Virus record (IMG/VR): IMGVR_UViG_3300030060_003536
Coordinates: 1 to 36,638 of that record
Direction: 5' to 3' (one strand)
Source: a virus
Length of the DNA stretch: 36,638 nucleotides
Part shown: positions 1-9,577 of the stretch, piece by piece
How the letters are laid out: the number at the start of each line of letters is the position of its first letter
Position numbering within the stretch: position 1 is the stretch's first letter
Notes under the pieces: model-generated
Database searches by the model: none
The model's input: the letters and a program-made list of their open reading frames with translations, nothing else
What the model was told of the DNA's origin: nothing
Translations under genes and position numbers: made by a program

Positions 1-3000
1 CTCCAGAACTAGAGTTAAAGGTTAAATTACTTCCAGATTTAGCCCCTAGATCACCTGTTGCAGCAGTCGCAAATAATGGGAAACAAGTCGTATCAGATGA
101 CTCATCAGCAATTGTGATTGCCGTCGCTACGGCTGCTGTTCCACTTGTATCTTGCGTTCCAGAAGCATTTACACCAGGAAGATTTATATTTGCTGATCCA
201 TCAAAGCTAACACCACCAATTGTTCTAGCAGTTGCCAATGTCTTAGCAGTAGAAGCAATATTGCTATTTGTTTGAACGCTATTACCCATCGACGCATGAG
301 ATGAGCATTGATAATGCAATATTTGTGGAGTCGTATCTGTAACTGTTATTTCCGTATATGCACCTGACGAACCAGCAGTACCATTAGTCGTAACACCTGT
401 AGTAAACGCAGTTGTCTTATCAGCTTCTAAATAAAAACGTAGTGGATGACCTGAGTTACTACTATCTGCTTGATCAAACTTATATGTACGTCCAGGTGTC
501 AGTGTGATAAATGGTGCTTCTATGCCATCAATCTTGTAGCCGCTACTTGATCCACTACCTGAATACCTGTGGGCAGCAGTCTTACTTGCAACTGTGACAG
601 TAAATGTGACAGTAGAAGAAAATGGAGCTTGCAAAGATCCAAAACCTTCAATGTTTCCTCCTTGTACCAGTAAGTCACCACTAAAGGTTGGGTTAGAAAC
701 AGAAGGAGCAGCAATAAATGATAAATTTCCTGACCCGTCAACAGACAAGACTTGACCATTTGATCCTGCTGTTCCAGGTAATGTCAGTTCTACATTCCCA
801 GATAAAGCAGAAGGAGCTTTAAGACTTACATAATTACTACCACCAGCAGATGCTTCAGAAAATCTTGTTTCTTTTTGGTTCGCTAAAACAATATTGCCTG
901 TAAAAGTACTACCTGTTGTTTGTGCTGCGTTTGCAGCATTTGTATTAGCTGTTGTTGCAAGATCAAAGGCAGTCTTAACAGAATTAGCAGTGGCAGCTAG
1001 TGATGTTGAAGTAGATGATGTTGAATCTGATAGTTGTAAAACACCTGCACCAGAAGTCGAACCAGAAACAATCTTGCTTGCAACTATGGCTGCTGAATTT
1101 GATATGTCAGCATTAACAATGACACCAGCAGCAATCGCTGTAAGTCCTGCATTATCTATGCTTATATCACCTGTTACTGCTCTTGGAGTTGCCTCTGTTC
1201 CAGAACTACCAATAAGAATTTGACCATCGGGCAATGCTTGAAGTTTGCTATATGCAATAGCAGCATCACTTTTTATATCTACGTTTTGGATCGTGTCATT
1301 AGCAATCATCGTGCCAGTAACAGTTCCAGTACCACCAGTACTAATTAATGTGCCATTTTCATTAGGCAAAAGAAGCGTTTTATCTGAAGTTGTTGGATCA
1401 ACAACACCAAGAGTTGTTTCAAAGTTATCTGCTGTTGAACCTTCAAAACTTAACGAGCCAGTATTACTTCCTGAACTATCAATAATAATTGGACCTGTAA
1501 ATGTTGCACCACTAACTGATACTTTTTCTGTCTCAAGCTCATTTATAGCCGCCTGAACATTTGTTGCACTAATTTGTCCAAATGGAGTATTTGAAACATT
1601 ACTTGCAACCTGACCTTGAACGGTTGCCGATAAATCAATCTCTTGGTAAGAACTAGCTCCAGCACTGGTAACTCCCAATATATAATCAGGTGGATTTAAT
1701 GCAGTTACAGGAGCAGGAGCACTAGGCGTTCCACCAACAGCAACAATTACAAATACACCGTCCATAGAGGAAGATGCAGTTGGTAAATTACTATTAACAG
1801 ATAAACCTTTTGACGCACCTGCAGCCGTTACGCTTGTCATTTTTGACTGTGATGCATCGTATGTTCCACCAAAAATTAAACTTCCCTTCGTTAAAGTTGT
1901 TACTGGTTGATAAGCATTACCATCAAAAATATATAAATCTTCTAGGACTGAATCAAAGAAAAATTGCCCTGTAAATTGGCTTGAAGGAAAACCACTTTGA
2001 TCAACAGAACCAAATAAAACTGTTGAAGCATTTGCTAACTTTGTTCCTGTGATTGCATTTGCACCTAATCTTGCAACATCTAATGTTCCAGAAGTTAATT
2101 TAGCTGCTGAAATATTTGGTATATCTCCTTCAACAAGGGTTGTACCTGCTGTAATTATTCCTTTTTGACTAACAGTAACTTTTGGATAAGTACCAGGAGT
2201 AACAGCAGAATCAGTAACAGATAACGCACCAGCCCCACTAACTGTTAAACCTGCTCCACTTGTAACGCTAAGACCTCCAATAGCAGATGTTGTTCCTACA
2301 GGAAGGTCATTGGCTACTAAAGCCGAGTGACCAATTATTTGCCCAAAGGCATTGAATTGTATTCCAGATCGTGTTGCTGCTGTAATTGTTGCAGCAATAG
2401 AAACTGCTCCCGCACCAGTAATTGATAAACCACCAGATGTAGGAAAACTTGCTATTCCTGCTGCACTTGTTGTTCCTAAAGGTAAATCGCTTGGTATTAA
2501 ATCAACAATCCCAGAAATTAATCCTTGGTCTGTATATGTAATTCCACTTTTGGTTGCTGCACCTCCTGACACAGCATTTTGAATACCGATATTTCCACTA
2601 GCAACATTTAAACCACGATTGATATTTGAAGTGTTTAATGCTGATGCAGGTATTGTTCCTGCTGATATTTTCGTACCAGCGACAGCAGCGATCTTTGCAT
2701 CTGTTATCGCTGAATTAACAACAGCATCAGTATCTACGCTGTTATTTGCTAAAGCAGTTGAATCAACAGAGTTTAGTCCAAGCTTTGCTGAAGTCACTGC
2801 GTCATCAGCAATCTTCGCAGTAGTTACTGATCCATCAGCAAGAGAAGCAGCTTGCAACGTTCCACTAAGTTTTGCTGCTGTTACTGCTCCGTCTTGAATT
2901 TTGGCAGTTGTAACTGCATTAGTAGCAAGCAAGCTGGCTGTAATTTGTGACGCTGCTATATTTCCCGTTTGGATCGTTGCACTAGCAATTTCTACATTTG

Positions 3001-3580
3001 TTATCGCATTTGAAGCTACCTCACTTGTTCCCACTGCATTTGCAGCAATTTGAGATGCCCCAACTGAATCTGCTGCTAACTGCGTACTTGTGATACTTGC
3101 ACTTGTAATCTTTGCACCGCCTATATCTCCATCAGAAAGATTTAGTTTTGCAAAAGCAACTGTTGAATTAGCTAATTTATCTCCTGTGATGCTGCCTGCT
3201 AACTGTGCATTTGTAATCGTTCCACTAAGAGAAGATGTTGGATAGTTTGTAGCGTCAGAGAGATTTAGAGCGGGAGTCGCATCTGTCGATCCAAGCGAAA
3301 GACTCAAACCTCCGAGACTGATACTTGAATTAGCAAGTTTGGCATTTGTTACTGCTCCATCTTGTATTGCTGCTGTTGCTACTTGGTTCGTTCCTAATGT
3401 TCCTACCTTGGCTGCTGGTATATCTCCTGCATCAATTAACGCTACACCTGCTGCTAATAAATCTTTAACAGTTACTTTTTTTGTCTCTGATGCACTTAAA
3501 TCTGCAACGGCTAATACGTCTGTTGATTGAACACCTGCTTCCGCTAACGCTGGTAACTGTGAAATCTGAAGATCTGCCAT
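1..3580 (-). CDS. Long repetitive tail fibre, partial (C-terminus beyond left edge)
   Basis: Open frame of 1193 codons from ATG at 3580 (start MADLQISQLPALAEAG), still open at base 1. Residues about 60-320 are built of short degenerate repeats of the type DGAVTxAKL / NSVDSTAL, expected to form a beta-solenoid shaft. Later parts repeat VSGAGLTVSGAGALSV and VSGATFTGPIII blocks. Residues about 988-1100 (bases 278-615) form a separate beta domain with His1045, Cys1092, His1095 and Met1098, arranged like a type 1 copper site. Such fibres recognise the host surface at the tail tip. It is the last gene of the virion operon seen here. Repeats and composition make it a fibre with high confidence; the receptor is unknown. 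Confidence 0.88.
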   Translation of the reverse strand, partial: MADLQISQLPALAEAGVQSTDVLAVADLSASETKKVTVKDLLAAGVALIDAGDIPAAKVGTLGTNQVATAAIQDGAVTNAKLANSSISLGGLSLSLGSTDATPALNLSDATNYPTSSLSGTITNAQLAGSITGDKLANSTVAFAKLNLSDGDIGGAKITSASITSTQLAADSVGASQIAANAVGTSEVASNAITNVEIASATIQTGNIAASQITASLLATNAVTTAKIQDGAVTAAKLSGTLQAASLADGSVTTAKIADDAVTSAKLGLNSVDSTALANNSVDTDAVVNSAITDAKIAAVAGTKISAGTIPASALNTSNINRGLNVASGNIGIQNAVSGGAATKSGITYTDQGLISGIVDLIPSDLPLGTTSAAGIASFPTSGGLSITGAGAVSIAATITAATRSGIQFNAFGQIIGHSALVANDLPVGTTSAIGGLSVTSGAGLTVSGAGALSVTDSAVTPGTYPKVTVSQKGIITAGTTLVEGDIPNISAAKLTSGTLDVARLGANAITGTKLANASTVLFGSVDQSGFPSSQFTGQFFFDSVLEDLYIFDGNAYQPVTTLTKGSLIFGGTYDASQSKMTSVTAAGASKGLSVNSNLPTASSSMDGVFVIVAVGGTPSAPAPVTALNPPDYILGVTSAGASSYQEIDLSATVQGQVASNVSNTPFGQISATNVQAAINELETEKVSVSGATFTGPIIIDSSGSNTGSLSFEGSTADNFETTLGVVDPTTSDKTLLLPNENGTLISTGGTGTVTGTMIANDTIQNVDIKSDAAIAYSKLQALPDGQILIGSSGTEATPRAVTGDISIDNAGLTAIAAGVIVNADISNSAAIVASKIVSGSTSGAGVLQLSDSTSSTSTSLAATANSVKTAFDLATTANTNAANAAQTTGSTFTGNIVLANQKETRFSEASAGGSNYVSLKAPSALSGNVELTLPGTAGSNGQVLSVDGSGNLSFIAAPSVSNPTFSGDLLVQGGNIEGFGSLQAPFSSTVTFTVTVASKTAAHRYSGSGSSSGYKIDGIEAPFITLTPGRTYKFDQADSSNSGHPLRFYLEADKTTAFTTGVTTNGTAGSSGAYTEITVTDTTPQILHYQCSSHASMGNSVQTNSNIASTAKTLATARTIGGVSFDGSANINLPGVNASGTQDTSGTAAVATAITIADESSDTTCFPLFATAATGDLGAKSGSNLTFNSSSG

Positions 3581-3610
3581 ACCTTGACGCTAAAAACTAT
3601 TACAAGCAGT

Positions 3611-4477
3611 TTAATCTGAATCGAGCAATATAGGACTTTGATTCTCTTGCAATATTTTATCTGTGTTCTCCTGTAACAAGAATCCAGGCGTTCCACCTGT
3701 TTTTAATTTAATAACTCCATTTGTTACAAACTCAATAGAAGTTTCTATCACTTCTGAAGGAGTAACGTTAATTGCAACATTTGTTACGATGCAATTACAT
3801 TCATAAAATACATCTTTTTTGCTATTTGCATTATCTTTATATAAGTAAAAAGCACCATCAAAGTCTGATCCTTGCTGAGTTCTTAGCACTAATTGTGCAA
3901 GGTAAAATGGAAATTCTGGTTCAACACCTCTTTCGTTTTGTTTATATCCATGTTCATAACGATGTTCAAAAAAAGCATTTAATGTTCCTTGTCCTGAGAT
4001 AAGTCCTGCTTCATATTGATTCCTAAACTGATCTCCTAAATTAGTTGTATCAACTTGATCTCTACTCGTTGTCATTTCAAAATCAGTTACATTTGCTAAC
4101 TGCCTAAACCTTTCATTCCTTGTTTTTATCAATACGTCTTTAGCTGCACTAGGAGTTACTAAGGTCAAAGCATCAGACTGTTCTCCACTAAGAGCTTTAC
4201 CAAAAGTGTTATATAAACGAATACCTCCAGCTTGATCTACATGGATATAAGCTTTTGCATCAGGGAAATTATGTCCATTGATAAGTTCTAATGTTGAACC
4301 ATCTACGGTTTCAATTTCTATTTGATCTCCTGTTAATAACGATCCATCAGCAAAGTCAACACTAAACCTTTTCTTTGACGTATTGACATCAAAAGGATCT
4401 AGCTTTGTTTTTAAAGCTTCTTGTAGAGAATCACGTTTTAAAGCAATTTCTCCTGATTGACCAAAATAAACACCCAC
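3611..4477 (-). CDS. Tail-tube-fold protein, copy C (288 aa)
   Basis: The middle of the protein (around residue 135) has the stretch DQVDTTNLGDQFRNQYEAG followed by SGQGTLNAFFEHR. This resembles the signature of siphovirus major tail proteins: D-x-T-T-x-L, then R, then a Gly-rich turn and a beta strand. It sits two bases downstream of another tail-tube-like gene (4480-4926) and just before the fibre, so it probably forms part of the distal tail or tip. The N-terminal 120 residues are an added domain of unknown role. It could alternatively be a tail decoration or adaptor protein joining the fibre to the tip. Confidence 0.55.
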   Translation of the reverse strand: MGVYFGQSGEIALKRDSLQEALKTKLDPFDVNTSKKRFSVDFADGSLLTGDQIEIETVDGSTLELINGHNFPDAKAYIHVDQAGGIRLYNTFGKALSGEQSDALTLVTPSAAKDVLIKTRNERFRQLANVTDFEMTTSRDQVDTTNLGDQFRNQYEAGLISGQGTLNAFFEHRYEHGYKQNERGVEPEFPFYLAQLVLRTQQGSDFDGAFYLYKDNANSKKDVFYECNCIVTNVAINVTPSEVIETSIEFVTNGVIKLKTGGTPGFLLQENTDKILQENQSPILLDSD

Positions 4478-4479
4478 GA

Positions 4480-4926
4480 TTAAATAGCAACTTCTGTTGG
4501 AGCACCGTTAGCTTCAAAACTTACATCTGCTTCTATAACTTCTCCTATTGCTACGTTCATATTAAACGAAGTGATAAATGCACTAAAAGATATTGTCCTG
4601 CCGTTGGCTGATCCATCAGCAATTTTTAATTGGAAAGTAACAGCCGTTGATTCTGCTGCTGTTCCATCACCTGCCCCACTGCCTGCTTTTATACATTTAT
4701 TAATCAACGTAGTTACATCACCACCTGATCCAGCAGATGCTTGATGATAAGCAAGTCTAGCTGTTCCTGAATAACTTCTAATTCCTGCAATTAGTGTTCT
4801 ATCAGTATCTTCTAAAGATGTTGTATCAAGAACAGCTTGAGAACTAGAAAAGCCAAATGATTTGACTTTTGCAGCTTGCGTTCCATCAATTAAAAGCTGA
4901 CCATGTTGACCGCTATAAAAAGGCAC
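4480..4926 (-). CDS. Tail-tube-fold protein, copy B (148 aa)
   Basis: A compact single-domain protein. Near residue 33 it carries LDTTSLEDTDRTLIAGIRS followed by SGTARLAYH, the same signature as the main tail tube gene upstream (13509-14279). It ends in a typical beta strand pair (IEADVSFEANG). The length matches the simplest phage tail tube subunits. Its position on the tip side of the J-like gene, not before the tape measure, suggests a specialised ring or distal tail component instead of the bulk tube. The assignment rests on motif resemblance only. Confidence 0.55.
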   Translation of the reverse strand: MPFYSGQHGQLLIDGTQAAKVKSFGFSSSQAVLDTTSLEDTDRTLIAGIRSYSGTARLAYHQASAGSGGDVTTLINKCIKAGSGAGDGTAAESTAVTFQLKIADGSANGRTISFSAFITSFNMNVAIGEVIEADVSFEANGAPTEVAI

Positions 4927-4955
4927 GACCCAAAATCCTAAACATTGCGTTTATT

Positions 4956-5396
4956 CTAAGGGGCATCTAGGCAACCAACAAAACTACAACTTACATTACT
5001 TTTCCCTGGGAAAACACTTGTTACGTTTGGAGGAGCACTATACCTCCACTTAAGTTTTGATCTTGTGATTCCATCTCCTCCAATTGATCCTGTTATTTCC
5101 TCTTTAAAAACATTGCTTGAACTAGAGTCTTCTATGCCTAATGCACCGTTTTCATTACTAAATTCAATATGACCGTAAACCGACATCACACTGTCATAGT
5201 TATTTAAAATCTCTACTACTTGGTCGTCAGTAATATTTACAAAACCCAAAACTAAAGTCGCATCAACCCTTCTATTGCCGTATCTCAAATGTGTTTTAGT
5301 TCCATCTTGTGACTGAAACTCTGTGCTTGGATACGACCCAGGAGTAAATGATCTTTGGTTTGGTTTTAGACCAGAAGGAAAAATAACTTTTGCCAT
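4956..5396 (-). CDS. Minor tail/tip protein, possibly gpM-like
   Basis: 146 aa. The N-terminal half has the run FQSQDGTKTHLRYGNRRVD, then alternating strands (ATLVLGFVNI) and DDQVVEILNNYDS. This recalls lambda gpM and related distal-tail proteins, where a GDGY-R strand precedes a helix that closes a beta barrel. The C-terminal part (WRYSAPPNVTSVFPG, two Cys) is strand-rich. Its ATG overlaps the stop of the J-like gene (shared base 5396), indicating translational coupling. The gpM link is inference from layout and weak resemblance. Confidence 0.45.
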   Translation of the reverse strand: MAKVIFPSGLKPNQRSFTPGSYPSTEFQSQDGTKTHLRYGNRRVDATLVLGFVNITDDQVVEILNNYDSVMSVYGHIEFSNENGALGIEDSSSSNVFKEEITGSIGGDGITRSKLKWRYSAPPNVTSVFPGKSNVSCSFVGCLDAP

Positions 5397-8300
5397 TACT
5401 CAATCTCCGAAAACTCACCAGACGTTAAAAGTCCTGTCAACAGTTTAGACTTTCCACTGGAATTTACAGGGTAAAAACTAGCTGATACAGCAATTAAACC
5501 TTCTTCTCCATAAGTAATAGATTGAACTTTATATATTTTATTTTCTGTTGTAGTAGATTTTATTGCAAATAAACTGCCAGCAGGAACCCCATGATTAGCT
5601 GATAAAAGATTTACGTTATTCATTGTTTTTATTCCTTCTGTTCCTGTTTGCCAGTAATAAATATTTTCTGAAGTACTTAAACCATCTTCATTTGTAACAA
5701 CCGTTCCATCAGGTGTTATTGCTCCATTTCTAAAACGATCAGTATGTGAAACCTCGCTAATTACTTTAATCAGATCTCCTGGCCCTACATTTTCAATATA
5801 TTGAGGAGCCGTTTCAAACTGAATTGTATGGTCAATTTCTTTTCTAACTTTTAAAGCGTAATAAACAAAAGTTCGTGCATGTTCTTTTCTAGTACAAAAA
5901 CCACTTAAATCAAATCGTTCTATTGGATCATTATCAGAACCACCAAAGTTATTAGCAAATTTATACAGGTCAGAATCTATTTCACTAAAGCCATTTGTCT
6001 TTTCTTTTCTATAAAGAACATGTGCTTTAAATAATTGACGTTCTTGAGGATTTAAAAATCCAACTTGCATACCTCTTGTATTGCCATCTGTATAAAGACA
6101 TTTAACACGACTTCTTATATCAGCTTCGTAATTAATTTTAAATTTACTATCTTCCATATTTTGTATTCCCGTAATACCTGCTGTTTCATTTGTATTATTT
6201 AAATGAGCAATAAAACTTGTCTCTTGCTCACATTCAAAAGGTAAATCAGGATAAACAGAAAAACGTCCACCTACTATTTGAAAACTCAACATGTTATAAC
6301 CAGCATGTTCAAAAATAAATTCTCTTAAATTTATCTTTTGAGAAATTACACCGTCCCAATAAAAATCATTTGCTTTACAGAATTTTGCAGCTACAACCAT
6401 TTTTCTTTTATCAACTGAATTAGCCCCAATAATTTCACCAGCACCAATTTTACTATCAGTTAATAAAGCATATACAATTTCAGGGAAAAGACTTGTTGAT
6501 CTTGTGCTGCTATCTAATAAACTTTCTACAATAATTCCTTTTTTAAAATAAGCAGATAACTGTGCAAAATTAGTCCATTCTTTTGAACTATTAATTCTTA
6601 TGCCTGCATAAGCTAAATTGTCATAAGTAGGAAAAGTTAACGTGCCTTCATCAATAATTTCATTTAAATACACGACCTGATGTTCTGGTTCGTCTAAATG
6701 ACTAGATTGATCACCTTCATATTTATACATATCAGAAGCAGCATCAAAATCATTTAAATGTGATTCTGCTGGCTGGCTACTTAATGAATCTGCAAAAGGT
6801 TTTAATGTAATACCTGTTTGAATTACTGGAGTATTTGGATTTCCACCACCTGCCGCTTGAGCAGGAATAGTAACTATTTCTCCTTCTTTATATCCTGATC
6901 CACTAGCAGTCAAATAAAATTCAGAAGCAACATCAGTTCCATTTGTGTAAGAAGTAAGTAATACTTTAGCTCCCGTACCATCACCACTACTTGTCAAAGA
7001 TACCTCAGTATTTATATATGCTTGAACAGGTACAGATTGCAAAACAGATCTTTCTACATATAACTGTAAAACAGGATTTAAAATTGAATTAGTTTCTGGA
7101 TGTGTAACTCTTGCTGCAATTCCACCAACCTTAGTAGCTCTAAATCTTTCATTGCCAATATCAACTTGAATTGTTTCAATGTTTTGTGCCGCAGGTATTA
7201 ATTGACCAGATACTAATTTAGTACCTCTATACCATAAATCAAACCTGATAAAGCCTGGTGGAACTAACGTTGGATTAGTAATTATATCAAAAAAAGTAAG
7301 ACTTCCTATGTTTGTACCATTAGCTGCGTTATGTCCAAAGTTACCAAAGTAACCCCACAAAGCCGCATCAGTAACTACATATTCTTGAGAAGTAGGTATT
7401 TGAAATGATTGGTTATTAGTCATATGTTGACTAATATTTAATGATTGAATACCTGCTGTTCTTTCTCCTGTAGAAGCATCTGTAGGAATATTACCAATAA
7501 TAAATTCTGGATTAGTTAACTTTTCTTTATTTAATTCAAATTGATTTTCTCCTACAAATTTAACGCTAAAAAGTCCATAGATTGTATTTCGTTCATAACC
7601 TACTAAATTTTGATTGTTTTCTGTAAAGTTTGCATTTAATAAATTAACTTTTACATTACCACCATTTCCTATTTGTCTTATAACATCACGACCAGGCCAA
7701 GGTAATAATCTATATTCAAATTGATCTTCTCTTGGGTGTTGTATTTTAATAAAGTTATATTGAAATTCTGGTGTATTACCTCTTACGCAAAACAATCCTG
7801 TGTGCTGTGAAGTATTAGAACTGTTAACTAACTGATCCCATGTTTCTGAGCCTAACTCCCTTACATATAATTTAAAAAATGAAAATCTAGTTATAAATTT
7901 ATCAATACGTCCTAAATTTAATTGACCTCCAGGCTCACCAAAAATTTTACCTAAAGCTTCTTGATCAGGTTGTGAGTTAACATTAGCAAAGTTTATCTTT
8001 TTAAATACTTTACTTTTTAAACCAATCTCTGTAATTCTACATTTTCTATTATTACTTATTGTTCCAATCGCTAAACGTTGTAAATGATAGACATCAACAG
8101 GATCGGCTAAGTCTCTATTATTTAATAGTTGATCAATAAAAATTATATTATCTGTGCTATTTCCAAGATCCATTACATTCTGTAATCTACGTCCAGCACT
8201 ATTAAAAGCAGGATTATTTATATGTCTTGCAAGACCTCCTGCTTTTTCTAAAGTATTAGAATCAGAATCTATTTCATTTACTTTAAAAGTATATTTTTTT

Positions 8301-9577
8301 GTAAAAGTGTTATCAAAAGGACTGTTACTTGAAATATTAATGCAAGTAGCAATACTTGTTCCTAACATATAAGTTTCACCAACAGAGATATAAGAATCAG
8401 AAGCTTCTCTAACTGCTTTTGTTGAATTAGTTATATCAACAACTCCATGAGGCATAAAACCTTGTTTTTTATCATCAGTATCTTTTTGAACACCGACATC
8501 ATCATTACCTAGTATTTCATAAACAATTTCATCATTAACAGAAACAGTTCTTGCAGATAACAACGAACCATCAGCAGGTTGAGTTATAAATCCTGCTCTC
8601 ATAGGAAAACTAGAAAATTCTACTTTTTTTCTTTTTCGCCCTATATCTCTAATAGCTGCTTTACTTGCTCCTCTAACATCTCTTACTAAATCATAGGCAG
8701 GTCTAAATATAGAAGCATTTGGCATTGGATTATATAAACCAAAAGTTGTTTGAGTATTAGGATTTCTTGCACTAGAAAATGCTGGCTTATTTGAAACAAT
8801 ACTTCCAACAGTTGATATAGGAATAGAGAAAGGATCAGCTTGATCTTCAACAGGTAATTTTTTACTTGAGTTAGTTTCTAAAGAATCACTTTCTGTTATA
8901 CGTCCACCATTCTTTTTAAAGTATAAAGTAAACTTTTGTTTGTGATAATTTTCTAATAACATATCACCAATTGCAAAACCTTTTTCATCTGGTACTTGAG
9001 CTAAGTCACCAAGACAAAATAAAGCTTTAGCAGATAATCTTTGTAAACGTCCCAAGCTTTTTAGTTGTGACCAAAGTAACTGACTATCAACTCTAATTCC
9101 TCCTTCTGAATTAATGTCTTGATCAGTAAATATTAAAGGAATAATATCACCAATAGTAGCTAAATTTTGTATTGAATCAAAAGCAAATTGAGGAGCAAAA
9201 CGCTTTGCACCAATAACATCTGCTGTGTTTATAGCTGCTTTACTATCTAGTTGTTTTGGCTTGGGTGTTAATAAATAAGCAACGGTAGCAGACGCAATAG
9301 CTAAACCTATTTGTACTAATATTTGTTTTCCTGCTTTTGTACCAAAAAATACAGCTACTTGTCCAGCTTGAATATCAGGAATTAATTCATACCCTTTCTT
9401 TTGTTTTCCGTCATATAAAAAAGTTTGATCTACAAAGTAAAAATATTCTTCTTTACTTAAATTTAAAAGATTACATAACTCTAATTCCGTGGGTAATAAG
9501 ACTCGATCACCATAAGGCTGTTTAACGGTGTCCATATTACCGTTGATTCGTTGAATCTTTCTTGGAAACTCAGCCAT
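5396..9577 (-). CDS. Central tail-tip (J-like) host-specificity protein
   Basis: 1393 aa, the largest complete gene of the window. Position after L-like and NlpC/P60-like genes and size match lambda gpJ-type central tip proteins, which trimerise at the tail end and contact the receptor. Residues about 65-100 contain a hydrophobic stretch (QILVQIGLAIASATVAYLL) as found near the N-terminus of J-like proteins. The rest is strand-rich with hub-like text such as FARPGDLIKVI-type segments (VGPGDLIKVISEV near residue 1290). The start at 9577 is preceded by GAGG four bases upstream; the next ATG (9535) has no ribosome site. The gene therefore overlaps the preceding frame by 97 bases. Confidence 0.75.
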   Translation of the reverse strand: MAEFPRKIQRINGNMDTVKQPYGDRVLLPTELELCNLLNLSKEEYFYFVDQTFLYDGKQKKGYELIPDIQAGQVAVFFGTKAGKQILVQIGLAIASATVAYLLTPKPKQLDSKAAINTADVIGAKRFAPQFAFDSIQNLATIGDIIPLIFTDQDINSEGGIRVDSQLLWSQLKSLGRLQRLSAKALFCLGDLAQVPDEKGFAIGDMLLENYHKQKFTLYFKKNGGRITESDSLETNSSKKLPVEDQADPFSIPISTVGSIVSNKPAFSSARNPNTQTTFGLYNPMPNASIFRPAYDLVRDVRGASKAAIRDIGRKRKKVEFSSFPMRAGFITQPADGSLLSARTVSVNDEIVYEILGNDDVGVQKDTDDKKQGFMPHGVVDITNSTKAVREASDSYISVGETYMLGTSIATCINISSNSPFDNTFTKKYTFKVNEIDSDSNTLEKAGGLARHINNPAFNSAGRRLQNVMDLGNSTDNIIFIDQLLNNRDLADPVDVYHLQRLAIGTISNNRKCRITEIGLKSKVFKKINFANVNSQPDQEALGKIFGEPGGQLNLGRIDKFITRFSFFKLYVRELGSETWDQLVNSSNTSQHTGLFCVRGNTPEFQYNFIKIQHPREDQFEYRLLPWPGRDVIRQIGNGGNVKVNLLNANFTENNQNLVGYERNTIYGLFSVKFVGENQFELNKEKLTNPEFIIGNIPTDASTGERTAGIQSLNISQHMTNNQSFQIPTSQEYVVTDAALWGYFGNFGHNAANGTNIGSLTFFDIITNPTLVPPGFIRFDLWYRGTKLVSGQLIPAAQNIETIQVDIGNERFRATKVGGIAARVTHPETNSILNPVLQLYVERSVLQSVPVQAYINTEVSLTSSGDGTGAKVLLTSYTNGTDVASEFYLTASGSGYKEGEIVTIPAQAAGGGNPNTPVIQTGITLKPFADSLSSQPAESHLNDFDAASDMYKYEGDQSSHLDEPEHQVVYLNEIIDEGTLTFPTYDNLAYAGIRINSSKEWTNFAQLSAYFKKGIIVESLLDSSTRSTSLFPEIVYALLTDSKIGAGEIIGANSVDKRKMVVAAKFCKANDFYWDGVISQKINLREFIFEHAGYNMLSFQIVGGRFSVYPDLPFECEQETSFIAHLNNTNETAGITGIQNMEDSKFKINYEADIRSRVKCLYTDGNTRGMQVGFLNPQERQLFKAHVLYRKEKTNGFSEIDSDLYKFANNFGGSDNDPIERFDLSGFCTRKEHARTFVYYALKVRKEIDHTIQFETAPQYIENVGPGDLIKVISEVSHTDRFRNGAITPDGTVVTNEDGLSTSENIYYWQTGTEGIKTMNNVNLLSANHGVPAGSLFAIKSTTTENKIYKVQSITYGEEGLIAVSASFYPVNSSGKSKLLTGLLTSGEFSEIE

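Noticed and set aside
520-759. Minus-strand frame of 79 codons inside the fibre
   Set aside because: It is another frame of the fibre with a Leu-rich low-complexity product; the fibre frame itself is open here and carries the cupredoxin-like domain.
2600-3500. Possible CRISPR-like or direct-repeat array
   Set aside because: The periodic similarity is coding repeats of the fibre (AKL..G..T) with variable DNA; there are no fixed repeats with unique spacers.
894-3530. Several plus-strand open frames of 60-110 codons opposite the tail fibre
   Set aside because: They are antisense shadows of the repetitive Ala/Thr/Val-rich fibre frame, which is continuous from 3580 to the left edge; they have low-complexity products and no start signals.
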